Source: Paenibacillus contaminans (GTDB taxonomy: Bacteria > Bacillota > Bacilli > Paenibacillales > NBRC-103111). From it: a stretch of 64,000 nt of DNA. The stretch is from positions 62,001 to 126,000 of the forward strand of contig NZ_QMFB01000004.1 of the NCBI RefSeq assembly GCF_003285015.1, in the 5' to 3' direction. The notes below the pieces were generated by a model that saw only the letters and a program-made list of their open reading frames with translations, was not told the origin of the DNA and did no database searches. Positions 25,901 to 34,950 of this stretch are shown piece by piece. The translations under genes were made by a program, and so were the position numbers. Every line of letters starts with the position of its first letter. The stretch's first letter is position 1.

Positions 25901-28303
25901 GTTTGGCTCCGCGATCATATTACTGTACGTGAAGGTGCCGTCGATCGTATTCGTTTCCAAATCCCAAACAACCATGTTCACCGTGCTTACGGAAACAAAC
26001 AGCTTGTTTTTGACTTTGAATACATCGGCAATCGTATTTGTATTGCCGCTATGCCCGGGAATGACGATTTCCGTTTTTTCGCCGGTTACACGATCCACCT
26101 TGAACAATTGAACCGTCGTTCCAAGCCCCGCATAAATGTATTGCTCGTCGACAGCTATTCCCCTTACATATTGCTGCCCGGACTTTACGGTGCCATAATT
26201 CCGGAATCGTTTAGCCGCAATATCGTACTCGAACAATTTGCCGTGCGTATCCGGGTTATACGTTCCTCCGTAAATTTTACCGTCGATTTCTTCAATATCC
26301 CACACCCAGTTGTCCGCGGTATTGTAACCGAGCGATTCCACCTTCATTTCGGCCGGTAAATAGCGGTATAAGGTTCCGTCTCCCGTGCCGGCAAAATATA
26401 CGTTTTTATCGGAACCGATGGTCATGGCCCATGTCGCTTCTGTTTTTGGAATATCTTGTTTAAATTTGAGCGCTCCTGTTTCGGCATCTACAGCATAAAA
26501 TGTGCCTGGCAAACCATTCGTAACGAAGTATACCTCGTTCTCGCCTTTCGCATTCGTTTGAATCGCTCCCGATTGCCCAAGGTTTACATTAACCATAGGT
26601 CCAAGATTAACCGGCGCTTCATATTGACGATCGAGCGGCACCTCCGGCGGTAAAACTTCCATGGCGATATCATCGAAATAAGCCTCCGTCAAACTCGGCT
26701 CGCCCGAATACAACGCAGCCTTAGCATAAGCCGCCCCTGCCGGAACGGTGCTAATAATTCGCATTTCCGTCCATTTGTTTTTACCCAATGTCACACTTCC
26801 AAACAATTCTTGTTTAGCGCCAATTTGTTCCCCGGCCGTGTTATAAAAGTATATTTCCGGGACAATATTGTGCGTTTGATTGATTACATACACGTTCGAT
26901 TTCAATGTAACGGTTGTGCCTGGAGTAACCGAAACGCCGCTGCTGATTACCCTTAATCCTGCTGTCGTGGAAATATCCTTGAAGTGCAGGCTTTTTGTTC
27001 CGCTGCGGACCGGATCACTAGACAGCTTGATTTCCCCGCTTGTACCTGCAGCTATACGCCAACCTGGAATATTGCCGTTTTCCAATGCGGCTTCAAATCC
27101 CGGATTGACGATGGAAGCGGCAGGTCCCGGCTCCTGTGGAGTGGCCGGTACGATCGTTACGTTAGCATCGTCGACGTACACTTTGGTGAGGCTTGGAAAG
27201 CCGGAATAGAGTCCCACTTTGACGTAAGCCGTATTCGCAGGAGCCTTCGCGCTGACGGAAAGATTGTGCCACGCTCCGACAGGAACAGCGGTATTGCCGT
27301 AATTCACGAAAGTATTCGGCGCGATTTCCGCTCCGGCAGCCGTGTAATAATGAATAACCGGCTGAATGCCATGCGATTGATCTGCGGCTGCAGCTTTGTA
27401 TACGTATACATTATAGGAAACCGTATCGCCGGCAGACGCTTTGATGGAGTTGCTTAACATTCGAAATGCGCCGATTGGTGAGGTACCGTTCACTTTATCT
27501 TGGAAATATAAGCTGCTGGAGCCCGTTCTTGCCTGTGCGCTGCTGATTTCAATGCTGCCGTTCGCTTCAGTAGCCGCATCGACGGTCCAGCCGGGAATCG
27601 CTCCGTTCACCGGGGCAGCTTCAAATCCGGGGTTTTCCAGGCCCGATGTCGGTTCCGACGGCGCAGGCGGCTCCGGATCAGCCGATACAATCGTTAGTTT
27701 AGCGTCGTCGAGATATACCTTTGTTAGGCTCGGGAACCCAGAGTAAAAGCCTACCTTGATGTAGGCGGTATTTGCCGGCGCTTTCGCATTGACGGAAAGA
27801 TTGTGCCACGCTCCGACAGGAACAGCGGTATTGCCGTAATTCACGAAAGTACTCGGCGCGATTTCCGCTCCGGCTGCCGTATAATAATGAATTACCGGCT
27901 GAATGCCATGCGATTGATCCGCGGCAGCGCCCTTGTATACATAAACATCAAATGTCACCGTGTCGCCAGCTGATGCTGCAACGGGGTTGCTTAACATTCG
28001 AAATGCGCCGTTTGGCTGGGCGCCGTTCACTTTATCTTGGAAATATAGGCTGTTGGAGCCCGTTCTTACCTGTGCGCTGCTGATTTCAATGCTGCCGTTC
28101 GCTTCAGTAGCCGCATCGACGGTCCAGCCCGGAATAACACCGTTTTCCGAATTCATTTCAAATCCCGGATTCGCGAGACCGCTAAGAATCGGGCTGCCCG
28201 TCCCGTCAACTGCCGCAGCAGCTGAAGGAATGGAGATCATTCCGAACACGAGCGAGAGACAGAGCAGAAAGACAAGCAAGTGTTTGGGCGATTTTTTCGT
28301 CAC
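22916..28303 (-). CDS. Giant SLH-anchored cell-surface protein: three CBM-like modules, beta-propeller, Pro-Thr linker
   Basis: About 1795 aa. A GTG at 28303 is chosen (AGAGGTG 6 nt upstream; an earlier GTG overlaps that site). A Sec signal peptide ends near SIPSAAAA. Modules in order: three jelly-roll, carbohydrate-binding-like units (about 45-205, 222-385, 395-550; the first two nearly identical), a long beta-propeller (about 570-1200, many YxxGxxxGTLYRY-like strands), and a cadherin-like sandwich (about 1205-1285). A 58-residue Pro-Thr linker, a helical FIVAR-like segment and a beta domain follow. The protein ends with three SLH repeats (about 1610-1798; for example [17 protein letters not shown] and [21 protein letters not shown]) that bind cell-wall polymers. 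No catalytic site is evident; binding of a glycan at the cell surface is inferred. The LacI-type operator lies 29 nt upstream of the start. Confidence 0.88.
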   Translation of the reverse strand: MTKKSPKHLLVFLLCLSLVFGMISIPSAAAAVDGTGSPILSGLANPGFEMNSENGVIPGWTVDAATEANGSIEISSAQVRTGSNSLYFQDKVNGAQPNGAFRMLSNPVAASAGDTVTFDVYVYKGAAADQSHGIQPVIHYYTAAGAEIAPSTFVNYGNTAVPVGAWHNLSVNAKAPANTAYIKVGFYSGFPSLTKVYLDDAKLTIVSADPEPPAPSEPTSGLENPGFEAAPVNGAIPGWTVDAATEANGSIEISSAQARTGSSSLYFQDKVNGTSPIGAFRMLSNSIKASAGDTVSYNVYVYKAAAADQSHGIQPVIHYYTAAGAEIAPNTFVNYGNTAVPVGAWHNLSVSAKAPANTAYVKVGLYSGFPSLTKVYVDDANVTIVPATPQEPGPAASIVNPGFEAALENGNIPGWRIAAGTSGEIKLSSDPVRSGTKSLHFKDISTTAGLRVISSGVSVTPGTTVTLKSNVYVINQTHNIVPEIYFYNTAGEQIGAKQELFGSVTLGKNKWTEMRIISTVPAGAAYAKAALYSGEPSLTEAYFDDIAMEVLPPEVPLDRQYEAPVNLGPMVNVNLGQSGAIQTNAKGENEVYFVTNGLPGTFYAVDAETGALKFKQDIPKTEATWAMTIGSDKNVYFAGTGDGTLYRYLPAEMKVESLGYNTADNWVWDIEEIDGKIYGGTYNPDTHGKLFEYDIAAKRFRNYGTVKSGQQYVRGIAVDEQYIYAGLGTTVQLFKVDRVTGEKTEIVIPGHSGNTNTIADVFKVKNKLFVSVSTVNMVVWDLETNTIDGTFTYSNMIAEPNPENTDEIYYKNVTKLYKYNIRTKESTEIPLAVPLPDTTRVKDMTWIKLNSGEKAGKTVLAMVTQYGEYMLYDPEDNWISFVELAIDPQPVRIQGIERGFDGRLYFGGYQRGMSIYNPFTNKTDVNVSSFAQPEGIGFMNNKVYYGTYVSAIMYSYDPTQPVLLNQNPEYEYKISHQDRPFAITSGDNKLFVGTVPDYGFLGGALAIYDEAADTWKQYDHDQVVKNQSIIGLAYKDGLLYGSTTVWGGLGIEPSEPQAKIFVWDVANEKKIDEFTLNIPGIDEAPRMIGELTFGPDGLLWGAVDGTIFAMDVKTKQIVKSKMIQPSTYSTSKWMPFHLRWAPDGLLYTTLSRKIIAVDPETLQYKIIVNDFLNSMTIGIDGSIFYAPDAGVSLSRIAVPETDATLSSITVNGTALEGFSPGVLEYTSTIPTNANIQATATQVQATVSTEVLPESKQTVIRVTAIDGKSKLEYKINQRLTPIPTPTPTPTPTPTPTPTPTPTPTPTSTPTPTPTPTPTPTPTPTPTPTSTPTPTPTPLEQAIEKAKSAIASLPAAIMLADKTAVVAARAAVNEAKSLGAIDADITNLSVLTAAEAAIARLEKSPEQPSSGTDGSGGDNDHSSTPSTGNNVHVIDRNELQKAAANGKVEVIVPQNVNRIVLPADAIEVIGPNPLVVVKDNLTLEIPFGLLEQLTGSISKEALETGTIELKMDVLPHSESAKLIGQLQSSNHASIKLSGEIIDFGLSFVTKSGETTDFTVFNQPLTLQFKVDSSVNENLAGVYYIADDGSLSYIGGETVNGQISIDIRHFSKYAVLEFKKSFDDVSASHWAADVIERLTAKHIISGTSSSTFEPDRAITRAEFTSLLVKGMKLTNPSGIQPFTDVEKGAWYEEPISIAVQKGIVNGKSETVFDPNGVITRQEMVAMMMRAYVIHKGVKLDGSLASAFSDESAVATWAVEYVRAAAALQLIQGREAGAFVPQGISTRAEAATIIHRMLQ
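24296..24469 (-). repeat. Pro-Thr linker encoded by hexanucleotide repeats
   Basis: About 58 codons of alternating Pro and Thr (occasionally Ser), built from near-identical 6-bp units (GGTGTT/GGCGTC on the plus strand) inside the SLH-protein gene. Such tracts can change length by slippage in steps of two residues without breaking the frame. Confidence 0.9.
27149..28177 (-). repeat. Tandem duplication of a carbohydrate-binding-like module (two copies, 537-bp period)
   Basis: Copy 1 spans 27686-28177 and copy 2 spans 27149-27640. The encoded modules share long identical blocks ([55 protein letters not shown]), and identity is also very high at the DNA level, pointing to recent duplication or gene conversion. 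A third module next to them is clearly more diverged. Confidence 0.92.
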
Positions 28304-28331
28304 TCGGATCACCTCTTAATCGATTTTAGAA

Positions 28332-28346
28332 TTGGAGCGCTCCCAA
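28332..28346. promoter_or_regulatory. LacI-family operator upstream of the SLH-protein gene
   Basis: TTGGAGCGCTCCCAA with the perfect 10-bp core GGAGCGCTCC at 28334-28343, 29 nt upstream of the GTG. The same core stands before the oxidoreductase gene and the LacI gene. CG-centred palindromes of this kind are typical LacI/GalR sites. Confidence 0.85.
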
Positions 28347-28495
28347 ATTGAGCGATACATATTTTTTTCATGGATATAAAAATTGAACTTCCGCTTGCAA
28401 GCTGCGAAAACTTGGATCTACGGCACGAAAGACACCCCTTCCGTCCATCTTAATGATTGTTTCAAGTTGATGCTGAGAATAGATCATCACCTCCT

Positions 28496-30157
28496 TTACA
28501 ACTTCCGATCCGCCCATTTGCCGGAGAGCGTATCGGCCATCTCGACGATGTGCTGCCCGAATCGCTGCGGCTCGCTCCCCGGGGTTAAACGGAGCTGCTG
28601 CATCAGCTTCCGGATGCTTTCCTGCAGATCGGTTAACATAGCGACAATTTGCGCCTTGCGCTCCTCCGTCGCATTCGCTTTTTCCGGGTCGACAACCCTT
28701 GCCGGAAATAAGGGAGTATTCCAATAAGTGATCTGCCCCAGCTTCGATTCGAGCTCCTTGAATAAAAATCGGACGGCCTCCCGCTCCCCTTCCGGATAAT
28801 AAGCGTAATAATCCCGGGCAATCCCCTCGATGTCGTCACTCCATAGGGCGCGGCAAAACACATAACTGTTGAAGCTGTGCACCCATTTCCATGGATAGGG
28901 ATCCGCCCCCCTATACGGAACAACCAAATTGACGATACCGTGGACTTGGAGCTTTTCGTAAAAAGCGATATCCGCCGCAATACGGTTCGGCAAAAACGCA
29001 AACAGCTGCGAGAGCATAAAGTGATCGCTGTAATATTCAAATATCGTCAGCTTGCGCCCCGTTTTTCGAACAGCGTTATTCCAATCCAATAAAGCTTGCT
29101 TCGCCCTCCCGTCCGTATCACGCGGACTATCGTCGTACCCGTGCCGGTAATCCCGGCCCCAATAAGCGAGAAGCGTATCCGCAATGCGGGAGGCCTCCGT
29201 ATCGTTTCGCTCCAGCATGCTCCAAGAGAGCCCGGCATTGTAGGCAATATGCTCGACTTGTACCGTCAATCCCGCCTGATGAAAGCAGGTATCCAGCTTC
29301 TCCGTAAATTGGAGATACGACTCCAGGAAACCGCTTTCCTCCTTGGCGGCAATATCCTCCGGCCATAAAGAAACCCGGGTCAAATTCGGCACGTTCCGAC
29401 AGTAAGCTGCAATATCGTTCAGCAGAAGCTCCTGCAATCCGGGATCCCGGAAGTTGACTTGCGCTTTTGCCGTGTACGGATGATCTGGAATCAGATTCGG
29501 GTACCGATCCATTCCTTTTTTCAAAAAGAACATGAGGCTGTGGCCGCCGAGCGTGACGGAAATGCCGCGCTTCGCAATTTCCGGGGCGATTTCCCCGCCA
29601 ACCTGATCCCACAAGGAAAATGTAAAAAACAATTCGTTAATTTTATTTTTGCCGAACCAATCGATCATCGATTTCAAATAGTCCGGCTCGTTGATCGTCT
29701 CAAATACGAAGCCCCTTCGTTCCATTCTCGGCGAATAGTGCCGATACCGCTTCAGCCCCGTCCCCGGTGTACCCGGGGTATACTTCTCTTGAAAGGAGCC
29801 CGCCTTGGCGATTGTCGGCTCCTGAACGGGATAAATCCAGTGAAAGCCCCATTGTTCCTGGGCGTACTGATAAACGGCATATAAGGTGGCTCTCTCCGAT
29901 CTCCCGGAAAGCATCCATTCATCCTCGGTCTCTATAATGACAAAGTCGTCCGAATGACGGCCTTCCCCATTCAACGCCGCTTTCAACAAACCTGGCTTAC
30001 GGTTCTCCAGATCGCCCCATGTCCCGATCCAAACCTGCTCAGGGGCGGGGTCCGGCTCGAATCCCGTAAGCTTCTTGCTCTTGTCCAGCAGCCTATACCA
30101 TTCCTCGCCTGCAAACGACAAAACCGGATGCTCTCTAGGAAGTTCAGCTGTGTTCAT
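28496..30157 (-). CDS. DUF4838 / alpha-glucuronidase-like protein
   Basis: A 553-aa protein without a signal peptide. Residues 10-125 (IGTWGDLENRKPGLLKAAL; RATLYAVYQYAQEQWGFHWIY) match the alpha/beta domain in front of GH67/GH20-type barrels. Residues 150-450 hold barrel-like segments (KRGISVTLGGHSLMFFL, NLTRVSLWPEDI, GLTVQVEHIAYNAGLSW, KLTIFEYYSDHFMLSQLF, NLVVPYRGADPYPWKWVHS). The ATG at 30157 forms a 4-bp ATGA overlap with the stop of the FAD oxidoreductase gene, so translation is coupled; AGGA lies upstream. Cytoplasmic action on an oxidised or acidic sugar is suggested by fold and partner, but the catalytic residues and substrate are not known. Confidence 0.75.
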   Translation of the reverse strand: MNTAELPREHPVLSFAGEEWYRLLDKSKKLTGFEPDPAPEQVWIGTWGDLENRKPGLLKAALNGEGRHSDDFVIIETEDEWMLSGRSERATLYAVYQYAQEQWGFHWIYPVQEPTIAKAGSFQEKYTPGTPGTGLKRYRHYSPRMERRGFVFETINEPDYLKSMIDWFGKNKINELFFTFSLWDQVGGEIAPEIAKRGISVTLGGHSLMFFLKKGMDRYPNLIPDHPYTAKAQVNFRDPGLQELLLNDIAAYCRNVPNLTRVSLWPEDIAAKEESGFLESYLQFTEKLDTCFHQAGLTVQVEHIAYNAGLSWSMLERNDTEASRIADTLLAYWGRDYRHGYDDSPRDTDGRAKQALLDWNNAVRKTGRKLTIFEYYSDHFMLSQLFAFLPNRIAADIAFYEKLQVHGIVNLVVPYRGADPYPWKWVHSFNSYVFCRALWSDDIEGIARDYYAYYPEGEREAVRFLFKELESKLGQITYWNTPLFPARVVDPEKANATEERKAQIVAMLTDLQESIRKLMQQLRLTPGSEPQRFGQHIVEMADTLSGKWADRKL

Positions 30158-31521
30158 GAAATCCTCGCTCCTTCCTCGGTTCCCAATTCGGCGCCGCCTT
30201 TCAGCAATCGCTCTTGCAATTCGCGGATAGGCACGTCGATTGCAGCGCACCCGTACCGGGCAGCCAACGCCGCAGCAGCTCCCGCCGCCTGACCGATCGC
30301 CATGCAGCTCGGCGTCAGTCGAGTTGTCGCCTGCGCTTCGTGCGTCGTCGAGATACATCTTCCTGCAAGCAGCAGATTCGAAATTTGCAGCGGCACGATA
30401 CTGCGGTAAGGAATGTCGTAGGCGCCGCCCTCGCGGATGAAATTAGCCGTAACGCCCTTGCCTTCCGGGTTATGAATGTCAATCGGATAGCCGCTTCTTG
30501 CAATCACGTCATCGAATCTTCTTCCGTCCAGCACATCCTCGCCGCTAAGCACATAATTCCCGATAATTCGACGAGTCTCCCTGATGCCGATCTGTGTGCC
30601 GACAGCCGATACTTTCGCTTGCTCAAAGCCGGGAATCCGCTCTTGGAAAAAGCGTTCCAGTAAAAGCACCTGCCTGCGCCCTTCGATTTCCGCCTTCGTC
30701 AAGTCTTCGATCTTCGTCGGATCGAGCCCCGAAACACGGGATACGTTGATAAGCACTTCATCTTCGTTCGGACCGGTGAAAAATAAGACGCCTTCCCGCT
30801 CGATCGGCAAATCGGCCTCCTGCCATTTGCTGTAGAAGCCCATCACGCCGGTCAGCGGCAGCTCATCCAGCTCCGCAATCATCGATTTTTTGTAAAATTG
30901 CTGAGGGTTCTGCTGCATGTATCGCTTCACCTTATCCAGTTCTACGCCTCTCATGCGGAATTTCATCGTCATAGGCTGAACTTTGTTGTCCGCATTCCCC
31001 TGCTCCCATGGAGCGCCAGCCATATAAGCTACGTCGCCGTCGCCTGTCGCATCGACGAACACCTTCGCTTTGAGCTCGGTTATCCCGCTTTTGTGCTGCA
31101 GCATTACGCTGCTTATCCGGCTTTCCTCCGTCTTGACGCCCGTGGCGGACGAATGCAGCAGCACGTCCGCACCTGCCTCCTGCAGCATCTCTTGCACTAC
31201 GACCTTATACATCTCCGGATGATAAGGAGTCAATGTATGAACGAATCCGATCGTATCCCGCAGATGCCCGGGCGACGCTCCCACCGCCATTAACCGGTCC
31301 ACGATTTCCTGCGCGATGCCTCGAATGACTTGCTCTCCTGCTGCGGAATGAAACGTCATCCACGGATATACAAGCGCGATTGTCGACATTCCCCCAAGAA
31401 ATCCATAACGCTCGATGAGTATCGTCTTGGCGCCGTTCCTTGCAGCGCTGATCGCTGCCGCGACCCCAGCCGGCCCTCCTCCGAGTATCGCCGTATCGTA
31501 TTGCAGTTGTTTTTCATTCAA
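30154..31521 (-). CDS. FAD-dependent oxidoreductase (FAD_oxidored family)
   Basis: A 455-aa flavoprotein with an N-terminal Rossmann motif AILGGGPAGVAAAISAARNG, a glutamate-containing ILIERYGFLGGMST, a second nucleotide motif VFVDATGDGDVAYMAGAPWE and a C-terminal FAD site NLLLAGRCISTTHEAQATTR followed by GQAAGAAAALAAR. These features define the FAD_oxidored family found beside carbohydrate genes. The start is TTG at 31521, with weak ribosome-binding options. It is the first gene of a two-gene unit with the DUF4838-like gene and carries the shared operator 30 nt upstream. Oxidation of a sugar or sugar-derived compound is inferred from context. Confidence 0.9.
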   Translation of the reverse strand: MNEKQLQYDTAILGGGPAGVAAAISAARNGAKTILIERYGFLGGMSTIALVYPWMTFHSAAGEQVIRGIAQEIVDRLMAVGASPGHLRDTIGFVHTLTPYHPEMYKVVVQEMLQEAGADVLLHSSATGVKTEESRISSVMLQHKSGITELKAKVFVDATGDGDVAYMAGAPWEQGNADNKVQPMTMKFRMRGVELDKVKRYMQQNPQQFYKKSMIAELDELPLTGVMGFYSKWQEADLPIEREGVLFFTGPNEDEVLINVSRVSGLDPTKIEDLTKAEIEGRRQVLLLERFFQERIPGFEQAKVSAVGTQIGIRETRRIIGNYVLSGEDVLDGRRFDDVIARSGYPIDIHNPEGKGVTANFIREGGAYDIPYRSIVPLQISNLLLAGRCISTTHEAQATTRLTPSCMAIGQAAGAAAALAARYGCAAIDVPIRELQERLLKGGAELGTEEGARIS

Positions 31522-31549
31522 ATGGCTTTTGTCATTCCTCTCTGTCTTT

Positions 31550-31564
31550 TTGGAGCGCTCCCAT
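31550..31564. promoter_or_regulatory. LacI-family operator upstream of the FAD oxidoreductase gene
   Basis: TTGGAGCGCTCCCAT with core GGAGCGCTCC at 31552-31561, about 30 nt upstream of the TTG start. It is identical in the central 14 bases to the site before the SLH-protein gene. Confidence 0.85.
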
Positions 31565-31590
31565 TCGTGCCCAAAAGAAACGGGCCAGGC

Positions 31591-31610
31591 AAAAAGCGCT
31601 AACCCGCTTT
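31591..31610 (-). terminator. Weak intrinsic terminator after the LacI gene
   Basis: The minus strand reads AAAGCG-GGTTAG-CGCTTT followed by two more T; the stem is 6 bp. It lies between the LacI stop (31639) and the operator of the oxidoreductase gene, so it could separate the two transcripts, with leakage. Confidence 0.45.
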
Positions 31611-31638
31611 GTCCGCTTACCCATTCAGCACCGCATTG

Positions 31639-32652
31639 TTACGTACTGCCCCGTACGATCAGTTCATTGGCAATAAAAATATCTTTGGACTCGTTCTCGC
31701 CCAGTTCGCCACGCAACATATCCATCAATAGCCCGACAGCCTCCCGGCCTAGCTTGAGCTTGTCTTGATGCACCGTTGTCAACGGCGGCGAAAAGTACGA
31801 CGCTGCCTGAATATCGTCGTATCCGACGACAGCAACGTCCTGAGGAACCCGGAAGCCCCGCTCAAAGAGCGATTCCATCGCGCCGAAGGCCATCAAATCG
31901 TTGGCGGCGAATACCCCGTCAAATCGGATATTTCTCTCGATCAGCCGCTTCATCTGCAGGCGCGCTTCCGCTTGATCCGCCATTCCGCCGATGATAAGCG
32001 ACGGATCAACGTCGACGCCCGCTTCTGTCAGCGCCTGATAATAACCGGCAAAACGTTCGTTTTCATGGTATGTATGGACGAGGCCCTGAATATATGCAAT
32101 TTGCCTTTTCCCTCGTTCCAGCAGATGCTTCGTCGCTTGATACGCGCCGCCGCGGTAATCGGATGTTACGCAAGCGAGAGGCAGATGGTCGTAGCTTCTC
32201 TTCCCTACAAGCACATACGGGATGTGCTGCTGGCGATAATAGAGCAAATATTCCTGCTGAATATGTTCGCCCATAATGATGAGGCCGTCTACTTTCTGTC
32301 TTAAGACGATCCGCTTCCAATATTCCCGGTCCGAATCCATCCGGTTGGCGAATAAGACCAGATCGTAGCCGCTTGCGGCGGATTCCGTCTGTAAACCCTG
32401 CAGCACTTCATAGAAAATATGGTGTGTGAGGAAATTCGGATTTTGTCCGAATACCATCACTCCGATATTCCCGGTTTTGCCGCCGGCAAGACTTCTCGCT
32501 TGAGGATGGGGCACATAGCCGGTTTGCTCAATAATGCTTAGAACTTTGTCCCGCACCTCCGGCTTTACGCCAGGCTGGTCGTTGACCACTCGCGACACGG
32601 TTCCTCTCGAAACGCCGGCAAGCTTAGCAATGGATTCCAACGTATGCTTCAT
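31639..32652 (-). CDS. LacI-family transcriptional regulator
   Basis: A 337-aa repressor. The N-terminal HTH is HTLESIAKLAGVSRGTVSRV followed by the hinge NDQPGVKPEVR; a periplasmic-binding-like effector domain spans 60-335 (NIGVMVFGQNPNF, VFAANDLMAFGAMESLFERG, VAVVGYDDIQAASYFSPPLT). The ATG at 32652 is used because family members start just before TLxxIAKLAGVS; a TTG 21 nt upstream is possible. A consensus-like promoter and an operator lie upstream, so autoregulation is likely. The effector is probably a sugar handled by the neighbouring proteins, which share the operator. Confidence 0.94.
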   Translation of the reverse strand: MKHTLESIAKLAGVSRGTVSRVVNDQPGVKPEVRDKVLSIIEQTGYVPHPQARSLAGGKTGNIGVMVFGQNPNFLTHHIFYEVLQGLQTESAASGYDLVLFANRMDSDREYWKRIVLRQKVDGLIIMGEHIQQEYLLYYRQQHIPYVLVGKRSYDHLPLACVTSDYRGGAYQATKHLLERGKRQIAYIQGLVHTYHENERFAGYYQALTEAGVDVDPSLIIGGMADQAEARLQMKRLIERNIRFDGVFAANDLMAFGAMESLFERGFRVPQDVAVVGYDDIQAASYFSPPLTTVHQDKLKLGREAVGLLMDMLRGELGENESKDIFIANELIVRGST

Positions 32653-32691
32653 AAACCACCTATAGAGTTCCAAATAGGAACTTCGCTTTTA

Positions 32692-32706
32692 TGGGAGCGC
32701 TCCAAA
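32692..32706. promoter_or_regulatory. LacI-family operator upstream of its own regulator gene
   Basis: TGGGAGCGCTCCAAA with core GGAGCGCTCC at 32694-32703. It lies just after the -10 of the LacI promoter and about 40 nt upstream of the ATG, a position suited to autorepression. Confidence 0.85.
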
Positions 32707-32721
32707 TATTAATATGTTCAT

Positions 32722-32750
32722 ATTATGTTGGAATCCGTTTTAAAAGTCAA
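32722..32750 (-). promoter_or_regulatory. SigA-type promoter of the LacI gene
   Basis: On the minus strand TTGACT (32745-32750), a 17-nt spacer and CATAAT (32722-32727). The operator begins about 16 nt downstream of the -10. Confidence 0.65.
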
Positions 32751-33109
32751 ACAAAACTTGATGCAGAACTACATAAGTCCGTCTCCGATCCATCGTTCAC
32801 TTGCAGTGCGTTTCCTTGACGTAAACATCGGGGTGCCTGTAGGAAGCCGTTGGTGTATTATAGGGAAGAAGACTCTTATGTACACGGCTATGCGCCGTTC
32901 AGGGAGGCCGACCAATGAACCGGGATAAAGCGTATTTCATTGCGAGATTATTTACGTCGAATAATCACCGGCAACGGGAACTGTTAATGAGTTTGCCGTC
33001 GCTAAAATTCCTCCAAACGTAATGGAACCTACGAAATCAAACACGTCTATCGTAATGGTTATGCACGAACCGTGCGATTAGTGTAGAAAACCTTATTGTT
33101 CATAAGGCT
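32751..33109. other. Intergenic stretch with short, possibly decayed coding fragments
   Basis: No intact gene. Three short plus-strand frames follow one another in different phases. One reads VYYREEDSYVHGYAPFREAD and stops at 32918. A second is the 35-codon ORF at 32915-33022, which overlaps the first by ATGA. A third reads NGTYEIKHVYRNGYARTVRL and stops at about 33077. The biased composition and frame hopping look like a frameshifted remnant or very small genes; I do not recognise the family. Confidence 0.3.
32915..33022 (+). CDS. Possible 35-aa small protein (doubtful)
   Basis: It starts MNRDKAYFIARLFTS and ends SLPSLKFLQT. Its ATG has GGGAGG 7 nt upstream, a better site than many genes here, and overlaps the stop of a preceding short frame by ATGA. 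No homology is recognised. It may be a small gene or part of a decayed one. Confidence 0.25.
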   Translation: MNRDKAYFIARLFTSNNHRQRELLMSLPSLKFLQT

Positions 33110-33290
33110 GTCCTCACTATTTCACTGGTAAAATGCTCGTTCTCGCCCAGTAGTGAGGCAAACGAAACTATCAATTTGGTTTGCCTCACTAATAATTGCG
33201 TTTGCCTCATTACCTCACCAAAACACGGGTTTTCCGTGTGAAATAGTGAAGTTTGCCTCACTGATAATAACCTTTGCCTCATTATGACGA
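33110..33290. repeat. Intergenic repeat element built on TTTGCCTCA units
   Basis: GTTTGCCTCACT-AATAATTGCG-TTTGCCTCATTA (from 33178) recurs in slightly altered form about 73 bp later (from 33251). An inverted copy, TAGTGAGGCAAAC, at 33151-33163 can pair over 13 bp with 33179-33191. A small hairpin, ACACGG/CCGTGT, lies between the units. The layout looks like a dispersed non-coding repeat. A 98-codon minus-strand frame across it is itself repetitive (MRQT/VRQT) and is judged non-coding. Confidence 0.6.
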
Positions 33291-33475
33291 TGACCATGAC
33301 GATCACGATCTGTTGCACGATCAAATGCCTTACATCCAAAAATCTAAAATGTAAGAGTTCAAACGCTGCTGGCAGCATAATATAACCGAAAAACAAGGAT
33401 AAACGCCTATCGGCGTCATTGACGCTGGTGTTTACCGAGATTTAGAGCCGCTTCCACGATATACTTTCTGAAAAA

Positions 33476-33502
33476 TAAGAAAAAGCCGCGCAACAGCGCG
33501 AC
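33476..33502 (-). terminator. Intrinsic terminator of the pentose-phosphate operon
   Basis: The minus strand reads GTCGCGC-TGTT-GCGCGGC followed by TTTTTCTTATTTTT: a 7-bp GC stem plus U-tract. It lies 14 nt past the gnd stop codon. Confidence 0.85.
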
Positions 33503-33515
33503 CTTAATGAAGCTC

Positions 33516-34934
33516 TTATTCGTTAGCTTCCATCCATTGAAAGTGAAAGCTTCCTTTACGATCGATCCGCTCAAACGTATGCGCTCCGAAATAATCCCTC
33601 TGCGCTTGCAGCAAATTAGCCGGCAGCCTCTCCGTGCGATAGCTGTCATAATACGCTAAGGCGGAAGCGAAAGCGGGAACCGGAATACCCGATGTGACGG
33701 CGACAGAGACTACTTTTCTCCATGCTTCCTGATAGTTTGCGATAACCCCGCTGAAGTAATCGTCCAGAAGCAGGTTTCTTAATTCCGGGTTACGGTCGTA
33801 AGCGTCCTTGATGTTTTGTAAAAATCTTGCGCGAATAATGCAGCCCCCGCGGAAAATCATCGCAATGCCGCCATAGTTCAAATCCCAATTATAAGCGTCG
33901 GATGCGGCCCTCATCTGAGCAAAGCCTTGCGCATATGATGCGATTTTGCTGGCATACAACGCTTGGCGAACATCCTCGACGAATGCTTTAGGATCCCCCT
34001 CATAGCTTGAGGCCGCAGGGCCTTGAAGCCGCTTGGATGCAGCCGCTCTTTCCTCTTTCATCGCCGAGATAAACCTTGCAAACACGGATTCGGTAATGAT
34101 GGACAACGGCACTCCCAAATCCAGCGCGCTTTGGCTTGTCCATTTGCCGGTCCCTTTCTGTCCCGCCGAATCGAGGATGACGTCCACCATCGGTTTGCCC
34201 GTATCCGGATCGGTCTTCGCGAAAATATCGGCTGTGATTTCGATCAAATAGCTGTCCAGCTCGCCATTGTTCCATTCGGAGAAAATGTCATGCAGTTCGC
34301 TTGGCGTTAAGTTCAGAACATCCTTAAGCAGGTGATACGCTTCGCCGATAAGCTGCATATCGCCGTATTCGATGCCGTTGTGGACCATTTTGACATAATG
34401 GCCGGCGCCGTCTTCTCCGATATAGGTCGTGCAAGGCTCCCCGTTCACTTTGGCCGAAATGGCGGTCAAGATCGGCTCTACCAGCTCGTACGCGTCTTTT
34501 TGCCCGCCCGGCATAATCGCAGGACCGTGCAGCGCTCCCTCTTCGCCGCCCGAAACGCCTGCGCCGATAAAGCGGAAGCCTTGGGCCTGCAGCTCTTTAT
34601 TTCTTCTCTGCGTATCGGGAAAATAGGCGTTGCCGCCGTCGATGAGAATATCCCCTGGACTCAGGTAAGGCACGAGCTGCCGGATCGTATCGTCCGTCGC
34701 TTGTCCCGCTTTAACCATGATTATTATTTTTCGCGGCGTTTCCAGCGATAAAACGAATTGTTCGACGCTATAAGTGCCTTGAAGGTTCTTTCCTTGCGCT
34801 TCCTCGACAAGCTCTTTCGTTTTCTCCGGCGACCGATTATATACGGCGACCGAGAAACCTTTGCTTTCGATATTCAATGCGAGGTTTTTCCCCATGACGG
34901 CTAAGCCGACTACGCCGATTTGCTGTTTGTTCAT
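33516..34934 (-). CDS. gndA: 6-phosphogluconate dehydrogenase, decarboxylating
   Basis: A 472-aa cytosolic enzyme that converts 6-phosphogluconate to ribulose-5-phosphate and CO2 with NAD(P)+. The nucleotide site is [19 protein letters not shown]; substrate and catalytic segments include [21 protein letters not shown] and [18 protein letters not shown]. The C-terminal helical domain has the [14 protein letters not shown] motif, and the length is normal. The ATG at 34934 has GGAGG upstream, 16 nt after the pgi stop. Last gene of the zwf-tkt-tal-pgi-gnd operon. Confidence 0.97.
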   Translation of the reverse strand: MNKQQIGVVGLAVMGKNLALNIESKGFSVAVYNRSPEKTKELVEEAQGKNLQGTYSVEQFVLSLETPRKIIIMVKAGQATDDTIRQLVPYLSPGDILIDGGNAYFPDTQRRNKELQAQGFRFIGAGVSGGEEGALHGPAIMPGGQKDAYELVEPILTAISAKVNGEPCTTYIGEDGAGHYVKMVHNGIEYGDMQLIGEAYHLLKDVLNLTPSELHDIFSEWNNGELDSYLIEITADIFAKTDPDTGKPMVDVILDSAGQKGTGKWTSQSALDLGVPLSIITESVFARFISAMKEERAAASKRLQGPAASSYEGDPKAFVEDVRQALYASKIASYAQGFAQMRAASDAYNWDLNYGGIAMIFRGGCIIRARFLQNIKDAYDRNPELRNLLLDDYFSGVIANYQEAWRKVVSVAVTSGIPVPAFASALAYYDSYRTERLPANLLQAQRDYFGAHTFERIDRKGSFHFQWMEANE

Positions 34935-34950
34935 GATAGCTGCCTCCGTG

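Noticed and set aside
28368..28724. 118-codon minus-strand frame upstream of the SLH gene
   Set aside because: Overlaps the 3' end of the DUF4838-like gene in another frame; lacks protein-like character in the part outside it.
33100..33396. 98-codon minus-strand gene
   Set aside because: Translation is periodic because of the DNA repeat, no ribosome-binding site, no family recognised.
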